This document shows positions 35,461-48,649 of a stretch of DNA of 64,000 nt, piece by piece. The translations under genes and the position numbers were made by a program. The stretch comes from Saxidomus purpurata. Lineage: Eukaryota; Mollusca; Bivalvia; Venerida; Veneridae. A model generated the notes under the pieces. It saw nothing but the letters and a program-made list of their open reading frames with translations. It was not told the DNA's origin and did not search any database. The stretch lies in the NCBI GenBank assembly GCA_022818135.1, contig JAFMSR010000014.1:36684424-36748423 (forward strand), read 5' to 3'. How positions within the stretch are numbered: position 1 is the first letter of the stretch; every line of letters starts with the position of its first letter.

Positions 35461-38316
35461 ATGAATTGCCAGTACAGACACTACTTGTAAGCTTTTTTGT
35501 TTCATATGGGGTGCACCTCGTAAGCAACCTATCTAAGCGGTTTCCTTTGGCTCTATACCCCCATAAAAATTGAATTTTAAGCATTGCCTCCCTTTGTTCC
35601 GTAAATGTGTAAGGTATGGCATGTTCAGTTTTGTAAGTACATGTACCCCGTATGTTTAGATAAAACTGCACCCAAGAAGTGTTGTTTGTACTTTGCATCC
35701 CACATGCACAAAAACCCACACCGCCACCTGAGGGAGTAAACGGACAGACGGACAGACAAGCTGAATCCAGTATAATAATCAGATTTTTATACAACCATTA
35801 CTTGATTTTATACCTTGTCTTTAACATAACATTGTCATTATCCCTATTAGTCTGATATCGATGAAGATTTTTATAAAAGAATTTGCAGAAAAACACATTG
35901 AAAAATGTGGGTCTTAAAGCTAAAAATAGAAGAAAATAGAAGATTTGAACTTCCACTTGTAAAATTAGACTTCTATCATTTATCCACTACACCACGGAAA
36001 CTGGCTAAATTAATTATGATGTTTATAAAGTCAGGAACAAGACTCACTTTTTTTAGTAATCAACCGACCTCTATTTCAGGGGATCAGTCGTTTTAGTAAG
36101 ACTGATTTAAATTAGCGTGTATTTTCTCAAAGATTTGACGTAAAAGGGTAATGCAGGAAAGTACTAATGCAAAGAATAAAAGACGTGGCAAAATGGGCTT
36201 TCAATGAGCAAAAAAATAACAGCAGGAACTATATAAATGGTATAGCGTGAGAATGCTTCTCTGAACTATTACTACATAAAAACACGTCCTTATCCCCACT
36301 GTATTTCAACATTTCTGGCGGCAGTAGACCTACATTCAGTATTTATTTAAAACGATACTACAGCTTTTAATGTATAGGAAACAATACACATACTGCGACA
36401 TTTTACTATTTGTTCGGACAAAACGACTATTTCTTCATTAATGCGTTAAACATGCCGATCATTTTTTCACTGTATAGATTTCACACACAGTTGTTCCGTG
36501 TTTACATCGTACGGCCAATTTTTGGATCGATTGAATTTATTCAATCGTATCCAAAGTTAACAGAGTATTTCAGACCCTTACGGCCGAACTCTTAACACAA
36601 TTTTTTGTCGAATACGACCGAAAAGTAGTTCTATATATTCAATGAAATAAAAAGAATTGTAATGCATTACCTTGTATTCTGTTTTCATTACGACATATTG
36701 ATGAATAAATGTAAAACATTAAACATTACTAAAAATCAACGAGGTATCTGTTCTGTATAGAACTAGTTTCCTACGCGGTTTTGATCAGAACAGTTTTCTA
36801 AGACCGGAGACACTAAAAGACACCTAGTCGTCTTATATCCGATGTTGTGTTTGTGATCATAAACTATCGGAACATCGTAATACGTTATCGAACCACTAGG
36901 TACTCTTGAATTTTAAATTACAAAACTCGGAATTCATATAAAAAAACAACGATTTTTTTGTAACTTGCCAACGCCTCTATCGTCAAAAGTGCTCGGCCTG
37001 ACTAGTTGCAATTTAGTGTCTCTAAAGATTTTTCGAAAAACTAGTCTAAAATACGCCTTCGTGCGTTAAGGTATAAAACTGAAACTTATCAGCAAATTAA
37101 CTCTACAGAGGCACTTGTAGATGTCTTTTTGAAATATGACAACATATTTTTATGCTTTAAACACGTTGTAATTGTTGTATTTTATGTAAATGCGTGGTTC
37201 GAAAATGGTACGAAAATGTCCGCATTTCGGCGAAGTCGATTCGTACCTGGGTACGAATAACTGTAAGAAATCACATAGATCTACATGTCTTAAAGCGACT
37301 GCACTCCAGATGGACAAGTTACGCTAAAAAAAGAAAATTTTCAATTTCAAGAAAACAATTGTCATTACTGTATCAGGGGCATTGTATTATGATAACGTGA
37401 CAAGTTTTCTAACAAAAGAAACAATTAAAATGTGTTGTTTTGCTTACTTTTATTGTAGAATATATCACCCCGTGACTAACGGGGTGGGCTCTTTGGTATA
37501 TCAATATTTTTAACTCGCATCAAATCAACTGACTCCGTAGTGTATTAGTTAAGCCCCTGTAAATTTTTTGTAAGCGCAAAGATCCGAGTTCAAAACCTGG
37601 CTCGGGTAAAAAAAAATTTCTACCTTTATTTTTAGCTCTTACACAAAGAAAATAATCTTGATGCTGACAAATTGAATATATATTGATTTTACCAAAAAAT
37701 TAAAATTTACTAAGAATTTGGAGTGCAGTCGCTTTAAATACGATTTTTAAATATAGACAGAAATGCAATAATCTAAAGGGAAAATCAAATTAAATTCTCT
37801 GGATTATGCTGTCATTTACAAAGAACAAATATTAACTCAATATAAATTGTAACTAAAACTTTCAAACTTTACCAAAGTAGGAAAATGAATTAATATAAGT
37901 TTTCTTTGAAAGCTTATTTTCAGACTCCAGTTATATTGTTACACCTTTGTACTATGTATGTATATATACTATGTATTTTCGAGAATAAATATTGTTTAAA
38001 CTAAACTTTACCATGATTCTTTTGCTACACTAATTTTTTGCGGGTACATTCATACATACATGTACATTAATTATATAGTATCATAATTATCATCATCATC
38101 ATCATCATGATCATCATCATTATTACTTGTTACGAAATACTGCTAGAGTCTAGTATATGTTAAATATGAAAGATAATAGCCTGCTATTAAAACATTCAGT
38201 TGTTGTTTTATACAAGTTATGAAAATTTAAAACAGTATGGTAGAAAGGCTGGTAATGACTAGGTGTGCGCAATAGACTGGGTATATTGCAATTTGCAGTA
38301 TTTTGGAACCACTCAC
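35461..38316. other. Intron-like DNA with SINE heads
   Basis: A minus-strand tRNA-like segment lies at about 35925-35998 (ttccgtggtgtagtggataa). A second, plus-strand tRNA-like segment lies at about 37529-37610 with a degenerate B box (gagttcaaaacct) before an A-run. Otherwise I see no exon or ordered repeat. Confidence 0.4.
38086..38126 (+). repeat. (ATC)n microsatellite
   Basis: A run of atcatcatcatcatcatcat with one interruption (atgatc). Confidence 0.8.
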
Positions 38317-38470
38317 GGGGATAGTTAATGTAAGCTGCAAGTACTTGTTCTACAATAGGTATATACTGAATCAATTTATAACAAAAGATTGATTTATCAA
38401 TTTTTAGCTTTTCTTTGAAAAACAGAAGAGCCATTGTCATAACCTTCTTGACGTCAGTCGGCACTGTCGT
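38317..38470 (-). CDS. Putative small membrane protein, middle exon
   Basis: Open frame on the minus strand: TTVPTDVKKVMTMALLFFKE, KLKIDKSIFCYKLIQYIPIV, EQVLAAYINYP. It ends at a strong CCC/GTGAGT donor, leaving one C that joins the exon at 30602 in frame. The composition is helical, with regularly spaced hydrophobics and mixed charge, unlike the AT-rich noise around it. The start is unsure: TTCAAG (phase 0, fitting the signal-peptide exon at 52500) or ACAG seven bases later (needing a phase-1 donor). Both lack a good pyrimidine tract. Family not recognised. Confidence 0.45.
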
Positions 38471-38560
38471 CTTGAATCTGGTTAAGCTTTCTTAAAATTC
38501 ACTTTCTCGGTAACCATTAAAGCCTTGAAACTTCAGATAATTGCTTGGCATCAAACAATG

Positions 38561-38818
38561 GCATCTGTTGCCGAGTGGTTGAGGTCATTGACTGATGTTT
38601 ACTTGTCCCTCATCGCTGTAGGTTCGTGCCCTACTTGGGTCGAATTTTTTTATGTCTGGGAGCTATCTAGGTTCTACCCAGGTGCCCGCTCGTGACTGAA
38701 ATAATGCCAGAATTGGCACCCAGGGTCTTCCTCCTCCATGAAAGCTGGACGTTGCAATATGACCTTAGCTGTTGAGTGCGACGTTAAATCCGAATCAATG
38801 AATTGGCACAATACAATC
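38561..38818 (+). mobile_element. tRNA-derived SINE (MetaSINE-like)
   Basis: The head gttgccgagtggttgaggtc with a long variable-arm spacing and gtaggttcgtgccctac (B box) resembles a class II (Leu/Ser) tRNA. The body contains gggtcttcctcctccatgaa, agctggacgttgcaatatga and gagtgcgacgttaaatccga. I associate that conserved middle/tail from memory with bivalve MetaSINEs. The copy looks nearly full length. Confidence 0.7.
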
Positions 38819-39479
38819 GACCCTATGGGCATATCCCTTAACTTTTGAATGGCATTAAAATTTGTTCAAACTATGAATTTTCAATTCAGTTTTGTCAAAA
38901 TCCATTTCTCAGTTACCATTCACAGCTTAATACTTCATAGGGTAGTTGAACATAGTCACTGAATGCAAAATGTAAGCACATGGGTTCCTATCTCAAAAGT
39001 AAAGTTTACACAAATGGTTAAAGGTCAAAATTTGTGGACAGTTGTGTCTCCAGTTTATAACTTTACTCGTGCAAGGGTGTCCTGATATTTACACATGTGA
39101 TGTGTACAATCTGTGTTGTCCTGATATTTACACATGTATGTGTGCAGACTGTGTTGTTCAGAGACAATCGATCCTCCAGCACTTTCAGTCCTTTGATTTG
39201 GATAACGTACTAAAATCAAATTAGCTGTAACGAATAAGTTTGGCGGTGAATTTGCTTGAAATACATCATCCCATTCCCTGATATTTAGCCTTCTTCACCA
39301 TCATAGACTAATTTGTCAATATTCAGTTACCATTTTCATAATTTAACAATTTTGGTTATAAAAAAGAAAGTATTCGGTATGAACTGTAATGTTACAGTTA
39401 TAGCACATTTAGTCTTTAAACTAGATGGTTGTTGTTTTTTTTCACAAAAAACATATGTCTCCCCCATGGCAGTTTGTCA

Positions 39480-40380
39480 ATGATTGTAATACTGAAACAG
39501 GATATTAAGAAAACACCAAAATCTATTTAACGTATCAGTGACCTTAAATTTTTTTTTGCTTAAAACACTTGAAAAACAAACTTTGACCTTGACCTCCCTG
39601 CCTCCCACCCTATATTTTTTTTTGCTTAAAACACTTTAAAAAACAAAACAAATAAAATTATTTTTTTTAATCTATTTTAAGTATCAGTGACTTTGACTCT
39701 AGTGACCTGCAATGCAAACCCAAGCTTCCCCTCCATGCAAGCTACATACACACCAAGTTTCATTGCAATTGGTCACTCCTAACTCAAGTTATTGAGCGGA
39801 AACCATTTATTCTATTTTAGTGACAGTGACCTTGACCTTAAACCAAGGCGGTTGTGACATGCGCTCTACACATCATGTCAATATAGTGAACATTTGTGAT
39901 GAGTTATTCTAAAATCATTTAAGGGGTGTAAGAGATATGGAGCGAACACGAAATATAGTCATCTAATAGTGACATTGACCTTGAGCCGGCGCGATTGGTT
40001 CACGGGTTCTGCACATCGCGTAGTTGAGGTGAACATCTGACCCAAGTTTCATGAAAATCCTTCAAGGGTTTTAGGAGATACGGAGCGGACACGATTTTGC
40101 CGAACAGACAGACGGACGGACGCCCCTGCGTAGGTGTTTTTAGGTGGTATTTCCATTGTTCTCGAACAATAGAGTGACCACTTAAGTAACAAAAGAATGA
40201 CCACTTAAGGGACAAAAGACGGAATGAAGACAATAGATTTCTATTGTCTTAGACCACACCTCCTACCACTTCAGGTACCCAGCATGCGTGCGGACAGACG
40301 GACGGTCGGATGGTCGGACGGACGGACGGGCGGACGGGCGGACGGACGGACGGACAGACTCATTATAAGTCTGATATGAA
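39480..40380 (+). repeat. Dispersed repeats ending in (GGAC)n
   Basis: 39640-39850 is a single unit of the array at 13310-14060 (ggtcactcctaactcaagtt, attgagcggaaaccattt). 40020-40145 and 40210-40365 carry caagtttcatgaaaatcctt and a ggacggacgggcggacgg run. The closing block, with tggtatttccattgttctcg, recurs at 62365-62480. Confidence 0.7.
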
Positions 40381-40469
40381 TTAGGCTTTTCATGAAAATT
40401 TTCAGAAAAACATTTTTAAAAGGTGGTTTTAAGGCTGGAAAAGATAAGAAAAAAGAGAGAAAAGAATTT

Positions 40470-40548
40470 TGGTTTGAATGCGATCTGAACTACGCTTGTA
40501 AAATTAAAAGGCTGTCGACTTATTCACTACACCACGGAAACTGATTAG
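40470..40548 (-). mobile_element. tRNA-like SINE head
   Basis: Minus strand: ttccgtggtgtagtgaataa, with a degenerate B box agttcagatcgc. It is closely related to the segment at about 35925-35998 and looks derived from a Glu/Asp-type tRNA. Confidence 0.45.
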
Positions 40549-40990
40549 TTTGGCATGTCCAGAAATTAAACTCAGGCTATTCTAATACTCGGGCAAAGCA
40601 CATTTTCTGTCAACAAACACTCCATCCAACCTTCCTTGTGTCAAACAATGCAGCATGCATTGATACGTAAAATCATTTAGTCATTTACAAAACCAATAAA
40701 AATCCATTTATTTCATTACTTTTCTGTAAAAAAAGCATTTCCAACAAAAAAATTCTGACTTGACGCGTTCTAATTAGGGCCATTCAATATTATTAGGTTA
40801 AAAAATTGACAAAAGGAAATAAGATTTTCGTAATTAGAATCGGCAATTTTCGGTCGATTTTGTGACCTTAATTGATTAGTTTAATTTTTATATGTATATA
40901 ATGGTGACAGGTTTTAAGTGTTAAATAATTTTAAGCACTCTTGATAGTAAAGTGGCATTTTCAGCTTGTTTTATCTTATTCATGCATGTG

Positions 40991-43900
40991 CACAGTGTCC
41001 TAGCGTACAGTAAGCCGAAACGGAAGTTGCTGATCTGTACGCTGATGATCAGTTAGTTATTGGCACAAATTGAGGCCACCACGGTCTAGATTTTGTGTTG
41101 AAAGTTTATCTAAATCGTCTTTTTTGAAGGAGATATTTTTGGGGTAAGTGTACCAGTTATTTATACTTTTATTGTGATCATCTTTGCTTCAAATAAGGTG
41201 TAGTATAGTTGCAATCGGCCTTCGTTCCCAGTTTGATCACTGTCAAATTGACAAACGGCCAGAGAAAATTTGACTTTGTGTTCGCATATTTCATTGTATA
41301 TATAGTTTCTGGTCTATAATTGTACCGGCATGGAAGAAAAAAATATTTTTCTGACTCGTAGACTTCATTTAATCGAGATTGAGTGACTTGATGCAGAAAA
41401 AATAACTGTTTTGTTCCATCACTGAAAGTGACCCGACTGTACGCTTAGTTGCAACATTTCAATATAAGACTGTACGATTAGTTTAAAAAAAATAATATTC
41501 AGAATTCTAATGAATAAAACCAAATCATATGTTCGATATACTAGCATCGAGTTTACAAGCCAAAATACGCATTCATTGGTCACATTGATTGGCCACATTA
41601 TGCCATTATTAGTGTTACAAATATCTTTGAAGATCTGTGTCTGGTCAAAATATCTATAGATTTAATTAATGTTCTGACATGATTTTCACGTTTCGAAAAG
41701 CCGCTATTGCAGTTGTTATCCACTTCAAGTAATTGTTCATGTATATTGGGCCTGTTCAAGACGATTGATATATGTCCGGGTTTGTAATGCATACTTACTA
41801 TTGGAGTGTTAGAAAACAACAATGCAATCTCATACTGTCAGTCAGTAGGAATTCCGAGAGAGAATTTAGAGAAAAATGAGCTGTATGTAGATTAAATACA
41901 TTTTTATTTTAATTAGATTTGCACTGTTTTCCCGGTATATAGATAATGGTTTCCTGAAATGTGTTTGTTTAAATTTTACAGGTGTGTTCCATACATTCTG
42001 TGGATGGGCAACCAACTAAGGGCACCTGAATGCCATCTTTACATATGGTTTACTCTACAAAGGATCCAATTTAACGCCAATGCAGACTGAAAATTGTGAC
42101 TTTTCCCCATTGCAATGGGAGAATGATAAAACATTTATTGCTACACCACTGCCAAAATGACCAGTGTAATGTAGGTTGATGCACACTGTTTTACAGAATT
42201 GAGAAATAATCAAATTGAGGCAGTAATGGTCGATAAGTGTACACGTTGCACTTGATCACTATTATTTCTATAGTAGATCTAAGTGGACAAGATACACCGA
42301 AACTCAGCTTTCTGTCAAAGAATTCAGTGCAGACAGCATTACAAACGATACTGACTTTTTACTGGACGGTTATACAGGACTTAGCTTTTTTGTCTTAATG
42401 ACCGATTTCTACTCTTTCTCTAAGTTTTGCCATATAAACTGAATGTGAAAGACCAGATTCTCTTGGTATTAACCAGACGTCATTTATGGATATGGGATAT
42501 GGATATGGGTTTTCCGTTTCAAAACCATTGGACTTTTGTGTACATGTACATACTGTCAATGTGTTGCAATTATGATTATGGCCATGTTAAATTGTTAAGG
42601 CAGTGTACAGTATTCATAAGCACTGCTGGATAGGATAGGAAGAACACAACCACCTGACGATATAAAACTTGATATTATTTTATTATGCTCTTTATTAACC
42701 ACCACTCATTCTTCACTGATTCAAAATTCCTCTGTTTGTACATGTAAAAAATAAATGAATGACTGCTAAAAGAAAATCCATTAAAAATTCAATAAAGTAT
42801 GATGAAGCAAATATGCAGTGGCACGGCCAATTTTACTCTTTTCTACAATTCGAGTGTTTCTGTTGATTTCTGATTCAATGCTGAACACATAGTGGTCTGC
42901 ACTTGCAATGATTATAACATATATGTATTAAACAGGATGCATGCAACTTTGTTAAAATTACAAAAGAAATATTAAACAGTTATAGAAAATTTAGAACAAT
43001 AAATTCTTATATTCTCATTGTGTTCCTTGTTTGGTAACAACATGACTGTAACTTTTCTAGAATGTATTGGGTAGTTTCAAGATCCAACCTCTATATTGGT
43101 AGTGGGGGAATACATTTGCTGACAACATATTTATAATAATACATTATAAGTTACCCTAGCTACCCTTCTGCTTTTATAGCACATAGAATTTGATATGTCT
43201 TACATGAATTAGTTAAATATTTTTCAGGATACTGTTTAGTATGTGCATGGGACTTTGTCACAGTTTTGCATTAACTTGTCACTCAATATTGATGAATCGT
43301 AATCATTAACTTTGTCCCTGGAATTTTATCTCTATACCCTTATCATGGTTCAACAACTTCGCAGCTCCTTCCCGCATGTCACTTCTTTGCCGATACATAT
43401 TGCTCGTCCAACACCATGTATGCTTGCAGGTTATATGATGACGGATATATGATTGCAGCTTCGTCCGTTTCATGATGGACTTGTACAATGTCCTATTTCA
43501 CTATCATTATTGCTTAAGCGCCAATCAATGCTAAGTAGTCTGTTCTTCGGATACCTGGTTGGCTTGCATAATGTATGCCATTCATACAGCGAAGGAAAAG
43601 GTCACCCATTCATCCGTTTCAACATAATTGTAACCATACATAACTCTGAATGCCAGGATATGTTATTTTCGACCAATTGATGAGGTAGTCCACATGGTCC
43701 TAATATGTCAATTTCGACCGACGGTCATTCTTTACCAATATAACATCTTCTGGAGGCAAACCTAAAAAGACACAAATGAAATTGTAAGCAATCACATAAA
43801 ATCTATCTATTTTTTGCTGTTAATAATAATAAAACTCAGAGAAAATATTGGCTGATCAGTTTTGGGTTCAGCCAGATCCTGCCAATATGGCGCCCGTCAT

Positions 43901-44846
43901 TGATTCACAATAGGTTCACAGTAAAGACGTATCTAATGATTCGACACAGTATAATTTAATTATTCCAGTGCCACTAAAATGTTTGAGCTCTTTTTTTGAC
44001 ACAAATATCAGCGTGTCTAACGCTAACTTTGATTGATTTTCAAATCGGCTTTTATTGTTCAAAACTGGGTCCTAATGTAACCTTATATTTGGACCAAGTT
44101 CAAAACTAGTATTTCATGCTTCATCTGTAGTAAGGATGCAAATACGGACCCCGACATACATTAAATCGTCTTGAACAGGCCCGATATACACGAAAAATTA
44201 CTTGGAGTGGGAAAAATGCAACTAGTAGCGGCTTTTTGAAACGTGGAAACCATAGCAGAAATAACATTAATTTCTACTTGTTATCGTTCATTAATGATAT
44301 AATCAAACACTAAATTTATCAGTTCGACAACTAAGCGTACAGGTTTTTTTTATACTTCTGCACAACTAACGATTGTGTACAGTTGCAATTAGGCGTACAG
44401 TCGGGTCACTTTCAGTGATGGAACAAAACAGTTATTTTTTCTGCATCAAGTCACTCAATCTCGATTAAATGAAGTCTACGAGTCAGAAAAATATTTTTTT
44501 CTTCCATGCCGGTACAATTATGGACCAGAAACTATATATACAATGAAATATGCGAACACAAAGTCAAATTTTCTCTGGCCGTTTGTCAATTTGACAGTGA
44601 TCAAACTGGGAACGAAGGCCGATTGCAACTATACTACACCTTATTTGAAGCAAAGATGATCACAATAAAAGTATAAATAACTGGTACACTTACCCCAAAA
44701 ATATCTCCTTCAAAAAAGACGATTTAGATAAACTTTCAACACAAAATCTAGACCGTGGTGGCCTCAATTTGTGCCAATAACTAACTGATCATCAGCGTAC
44801 AGATCAGCAACTTCCGTTTCGGCTTACTGTACGCTAGGACACTGTG
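40991..44846. mobile_element. 3.86-kb element with long TIRs starting CACAGTG and 5-bp TSD
   Basis: Both ends read cacagtgtcctagcgtacag inward and are flanked by ATGTG (40986-40990 and 44847-44851). The terminal inverted repeats are near-identical for about 457 bp (40991-41447 and 44391-44846) and continue, more diverged, to about 41780/44160. A word tgtacgc/gcgtaca(g) recurs in both arms. The ~2.4-kb interior has no intact transposase. A frame at 42427-42633 keeps YKLNVKDQILLVLTRRHL, like the HTH of DDE_Tnp_4 transposases. A CACAGTG end with a 5-bp duplication is the Transib/RAG signature; Chapaev-type ends are an alternative. Confidence 0.75.
42427..42633 (+). pseudogene. Degenerate transposase HTH inside the CACAGTG element
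   Basis: LNVKDQILLVLTRRHLWIWD then MDMGFPFQNHW resembles the 'L-x-x-x-DQLLLVLMKLRL...DLAYRF' helix-turn-helix of DDE_Tnp_4-type proteins. The rest of the frame shows no domain, and it ends at TAG. It is either a relic of the element's own transposase or a nested fragment. Confidence 0.4.
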
Positions 44847-44851
44847 ATGTG

Positions 44852-45689
44852 GTTATAAACATGTATAAACAGGTTTCAATGTATAAAATTGTAAACAATG
44901 TCACTAGCTATTACTGATTTGTATTCCAGTATAATGTAGTCTGAAATGCAGGCGCTTTGTTATTCTTAAATTTCGTACGTTTCGTTTCGTTTCGTTAAGA
45001 ATAGTTAGCTCTAATGCAGACAAAAACATTATCAGAAGAAACCTCTTTTTGATTCTAAAGAAAACATATTTCTGTTGAAAACAATACAAAATCATTAGAA
45101 AAATACTCGAGTAGCAAATATCATAATCACGCTAAAGGATTATTACGTACAATGCATTTCAAAAAAGAAGCAGAAGACAACCCTCCATAAACATAATTAA
45201 TTCCAGAATGAATAATAGAGACTGTAAATAAAGATATCTATGCTATTGAAATGAAAAATAAGGCAGCAGTATGATATTATTACACTTTAAATAACAATGC
45301 TTCTACGGAAATAAAGTTGACATATCTTACCTTTTACCAGGCTCCTACTGCTGAAGATTAAATTCCGAAAATGAAATATAGAATTCCGTGCGTGCACACA
45401 TTTTTGCCAAGTAAATCCAAATAATGAATACTGCAGAACTTAAAAACACTACAAATAGCACAACTGGTCTAGGAAACACACGCGTTATTTTTTAATTCAA
45501 AAAACAAAACCACAGAATTTCTAACACGTGATAACGAAAACACTTTGGCGAACAGATCCTACACATGACCTATTGCCAAAAGTTAAAAAGGCACGTGCTG
45601 TAATAAACACCGATAAATGTGTATAAATACCAATTCTGTTTGATTTATATACTGTATAGCTTGAAATTTTTACTGAATACAAATGATCT
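44852..45689. other. AT-rich DNA, nothing recognised
   Basis: Only a short (CGTTT)n run near 44982-44998 stands out. Confidence 0.4.
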
Positions 45690-45832
45690 TTTTACCAATT
45701 ACGGAAAATGAGAGGGTTGTCTCTGCCTTAGTGTGAATATGTGCCTGTACCATCAAATTATTTATGTTTTGTATGTGCCTCTTGTTTATGTACCTATGTG
45801 CATACTGAGTGAATAAAATAAATTGAATTGAA
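45690..45832 (+). mobile_element. Probable LINE 3' end
   Basis: Ends tgaataaaataaattgaatt gaat, the pentamer-type 3' tail common to CR1/jockey-like LINEs. The preceding tgtgcctgtaccatcaaatt and tgcctcttgtttatgtacct read like a LINE 3' UTR. No reverse transcriptase precedes it. Confidence 0.35.
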
Positions 45833-46110
45833 TAGTCTGATAAAGTATTGATAAATGACAGTATTATCTTCTGCTGGTCTGAAACTTTTAATTTATTTAA
45901 ATAGGATTAATAGACTATTTTAATATTGTAAAATAATATAACATAATATAAACTATAGCATGTGACCATATGTATTCTTTTATTGTCTCTCATAATTCTT
46001 GTTAGAATGGCAGACATGTTAGTCACTGTTTTTCTATTGCATGAAATGTGCATTATGTGTAACATGAAATAAATGAATATTATATTGATTTATGTCCCCA
46101 TTGCCCACAG

Positions 46111-46286
46111 TAAATCAAATAACGGGAGTCAACCAAAGTGTTAATATGTTCAAGTTTATGTCTACCGTTAATTTGTTACAAAATATTGATATTCTTAACC
46201 TTCAAATGACAAAATGTGCAGATCGACTTCAGATACTCCCAGAGTATGTGAACATGTTTGGTATTATTGAAAGGGTTGCTGTTTAA
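46111..46286 (+). CDS. Possible plus-strand terminal exon
   Basis: After an acceptor-like ATGTCCCCATTGCCCACAG, an open frame gives NQITGVNQSVNMFKFMSTVN, LLQNIDILNLQMTKCADRLQ, ILPEYVNMFGIIERVAV and a TAA stop. The amino-acid mix is protein-like and the acceptor is good. No AATAAA follows within 300 bp and no upstream partner exon on this strand was found. It may be a relic or a chance frame. Confidence 0.25.
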
Positions 46287-47261
46287 AACTATTACTGGAA
46301 GGATATTTTACTGCTAGTTTGTTTGTAATCAACTAATTCTGATTTACAAGACATAAAAAATCATGATTTTGAACGTGATTCTAAAAATAATATGCGACAC
46401 TTTTTGTGCTATGTGACTTATACATCGACCAACAAATTCCTGTGATGTCAAAGGTCAACACACCTAATATTTTGACGGCTGAGTCAACAATGTGACAGTA
46501 GTAAGTCAGATGTTGAAAAATGAATTTTTCGTTATTTCTTAATTTTCTTTTGAATTTTTTTCTACTCCGAAATGTAAGTTACTTTATTTGCTATAAAATG
46601 TAGCACATTAAGAACTTGATATGATATATATTTATTTCATAGATTTGTAGTAATACTATTGACAACATCTATTAATCTAACTAGATACAAGACTGCTATT
46701 GCATTGTAACATAAAAAAGTTTGTTATTGTATAAAGAAGTTTTTCTTATATTTCAAGTTCTCAATTACAGCTATGTTATAACATACACGTGTAATAATAA
46801 TTTCATCTATAAAGTGTCAGATATATGTTTAGCATACTCGTGTAAAAAGGTAATTTGATCGTGTTTTCATGTCACGCATACAGGTGATGTAGGATAATAT
46901 GACAGTGGCACAGATGAGGAGTCTAATATTATTGTGTAAATTCATTTTATAATGCAAGGATAAAATCTTTTCTTGCAAGCATGATCTACCTTTAAATGCT
47001 ATGATTGTAAACTCTTTTGTGTAGGCAAATAACTATTACGTTACTGTCACATTATCGTAAACGACCTTGTAATACTACCTATATGTCTGTATTGGCGTAA
47101 AAATCATGATTGAAATGATTAACATATTGACTACCTTTATATTCCAATTTTTTTTTCATTGTTCGATTTCGTAGTTTGTATCCATCTTATGATATTACGA
47201 TAAGTGTAAATAACCACAATAAAAGCACAGAGAGTTGTAAAATAATATCATTAATATCAAG
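46287..47261. other. AT-rich DNA, nothing recognised
   Basis: No exon, RNA gene or ordered repeat seen. Confidence 0.4.
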
Positions 47262-48240
47262 AGCCATGTTAGACATGGCCATGCCCCCGACCCCACCCCT
47301 GCCGAGTGCTCTTTCTATGACCAAGAAATTTTAGGTGAGAGGAATAGATATCGTATAGGTTCTAATTTAATAAAATATGAGTAATTATAACGTGTTGATG
47401 GTTATTCACCTGCACTTTCTCTGTGTTAATGTCGCACTTCTACTCTAAAAATCTGAAATTGTATGCTTTGCATTTTATGAGAAAAATAAATAAAGGAAGA
47501 TAACTCAAAACCAGGGTAGGTTTTGGTTCTTGGACACTGCACTGCATCTTAATGTCCGCTATGACTGTATGCAATTTGAATCAATTCAGTTTTGTACTTA
47601 AGGAGTGATTGCCCTGACAAGAAGAAGCAAAAGAAAATTCCTTTGCATACTTTCGGAGTTATGTTCCGGACAAAAGCGTTATATGAAAAATCAATAAGGG
47701 GAGATAAGTCAAAAATAGAGTAAGGTACGGTTATGGTTCTTGGAGTCTTAGTCTAAGTCTTAATGTCCTCTGTAAGTATATATAATTTGAATCAATTTGG
47801 TTCAGTACTTAAGGGTTTATAGCCCTGACAATAAAGGGAGATAATTTCAAAAATAGGACAAGTTAGAGTTAAGGTCATTGTACACTGCACTTTCTCTCAA
47901 TGTCCTCTGTCTGTGTGTAAAGTTTAAACAAATTCCCTTAAATACTTTTGGGTTATGTCCCGGACAAAAGTTAATGTCCTCTGTAAGTGTATGCATTTTG
48001 AATCAATTAGGATTGATGGCCTGAACAAGAAAATTCAATAAAGGAAAAAAGATCAAAAATAGGACAAGCTAGAGTTAAGGTTGTTGTACATTCCTCTCCT
48101 CTCAATGTTCTCTGTATGTGTGTAAAGTTTAAATCAATTCCCTTGAATACTTTCATAGTTATGCTCCGGACAAAAGTGTGACGGACAGACGGACGGACGG
48201 AGCCCATTACCATTTCCCCTCTGTCAAAGGGGGGATAATA
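47262..48240 (+). repeat. ~1-kb dispersed repeat
   Basis: Opens tcaagagccatgttagacat ggccatgcccccgacc and closes ccattaccatttcccctctg tcaaaggggggataataa after a gacggacggacgg run. Inside, about three ~200-bp units share aaaggaagataactcaaaa, ttcttggacactgcact and gttatgttccggacaaaag. Confidence 0.7.
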
Positions 48241-48649
48241 AAGTCCCATATGCATTTTAATTACTCATATGTTTAACAATGAATGTACGGATAGAATAAC
48301 GATAGTTCTTATCTATTTGGTCTAACAAATGTTGAAATACATATGCCTCACAGGTACTTTTTATTAACAAATCAAATTCTTCATTACACATAATCATGTA
48401 ATTAATGCCAATAATAGAGAACAAAGTCAACTTGGATCACTGTCAACAAATAGAATTTCAGATAGCGATAGCGGCGAAATATTGCATGCAATCGGTAAGT
48501 TTACTGTTATTTTAGATTTGGGCCGGTTTCTTCAGTATTTTTCAATCCTGCAAAATTTCAATTTCGCCAAACCCTGTTTGTCTTGGTTTTACAACATCGA
48601 TCTAGACTAGCGGAAAAACGCATGATTTGTGAAAAATAAAAGATAGCTG

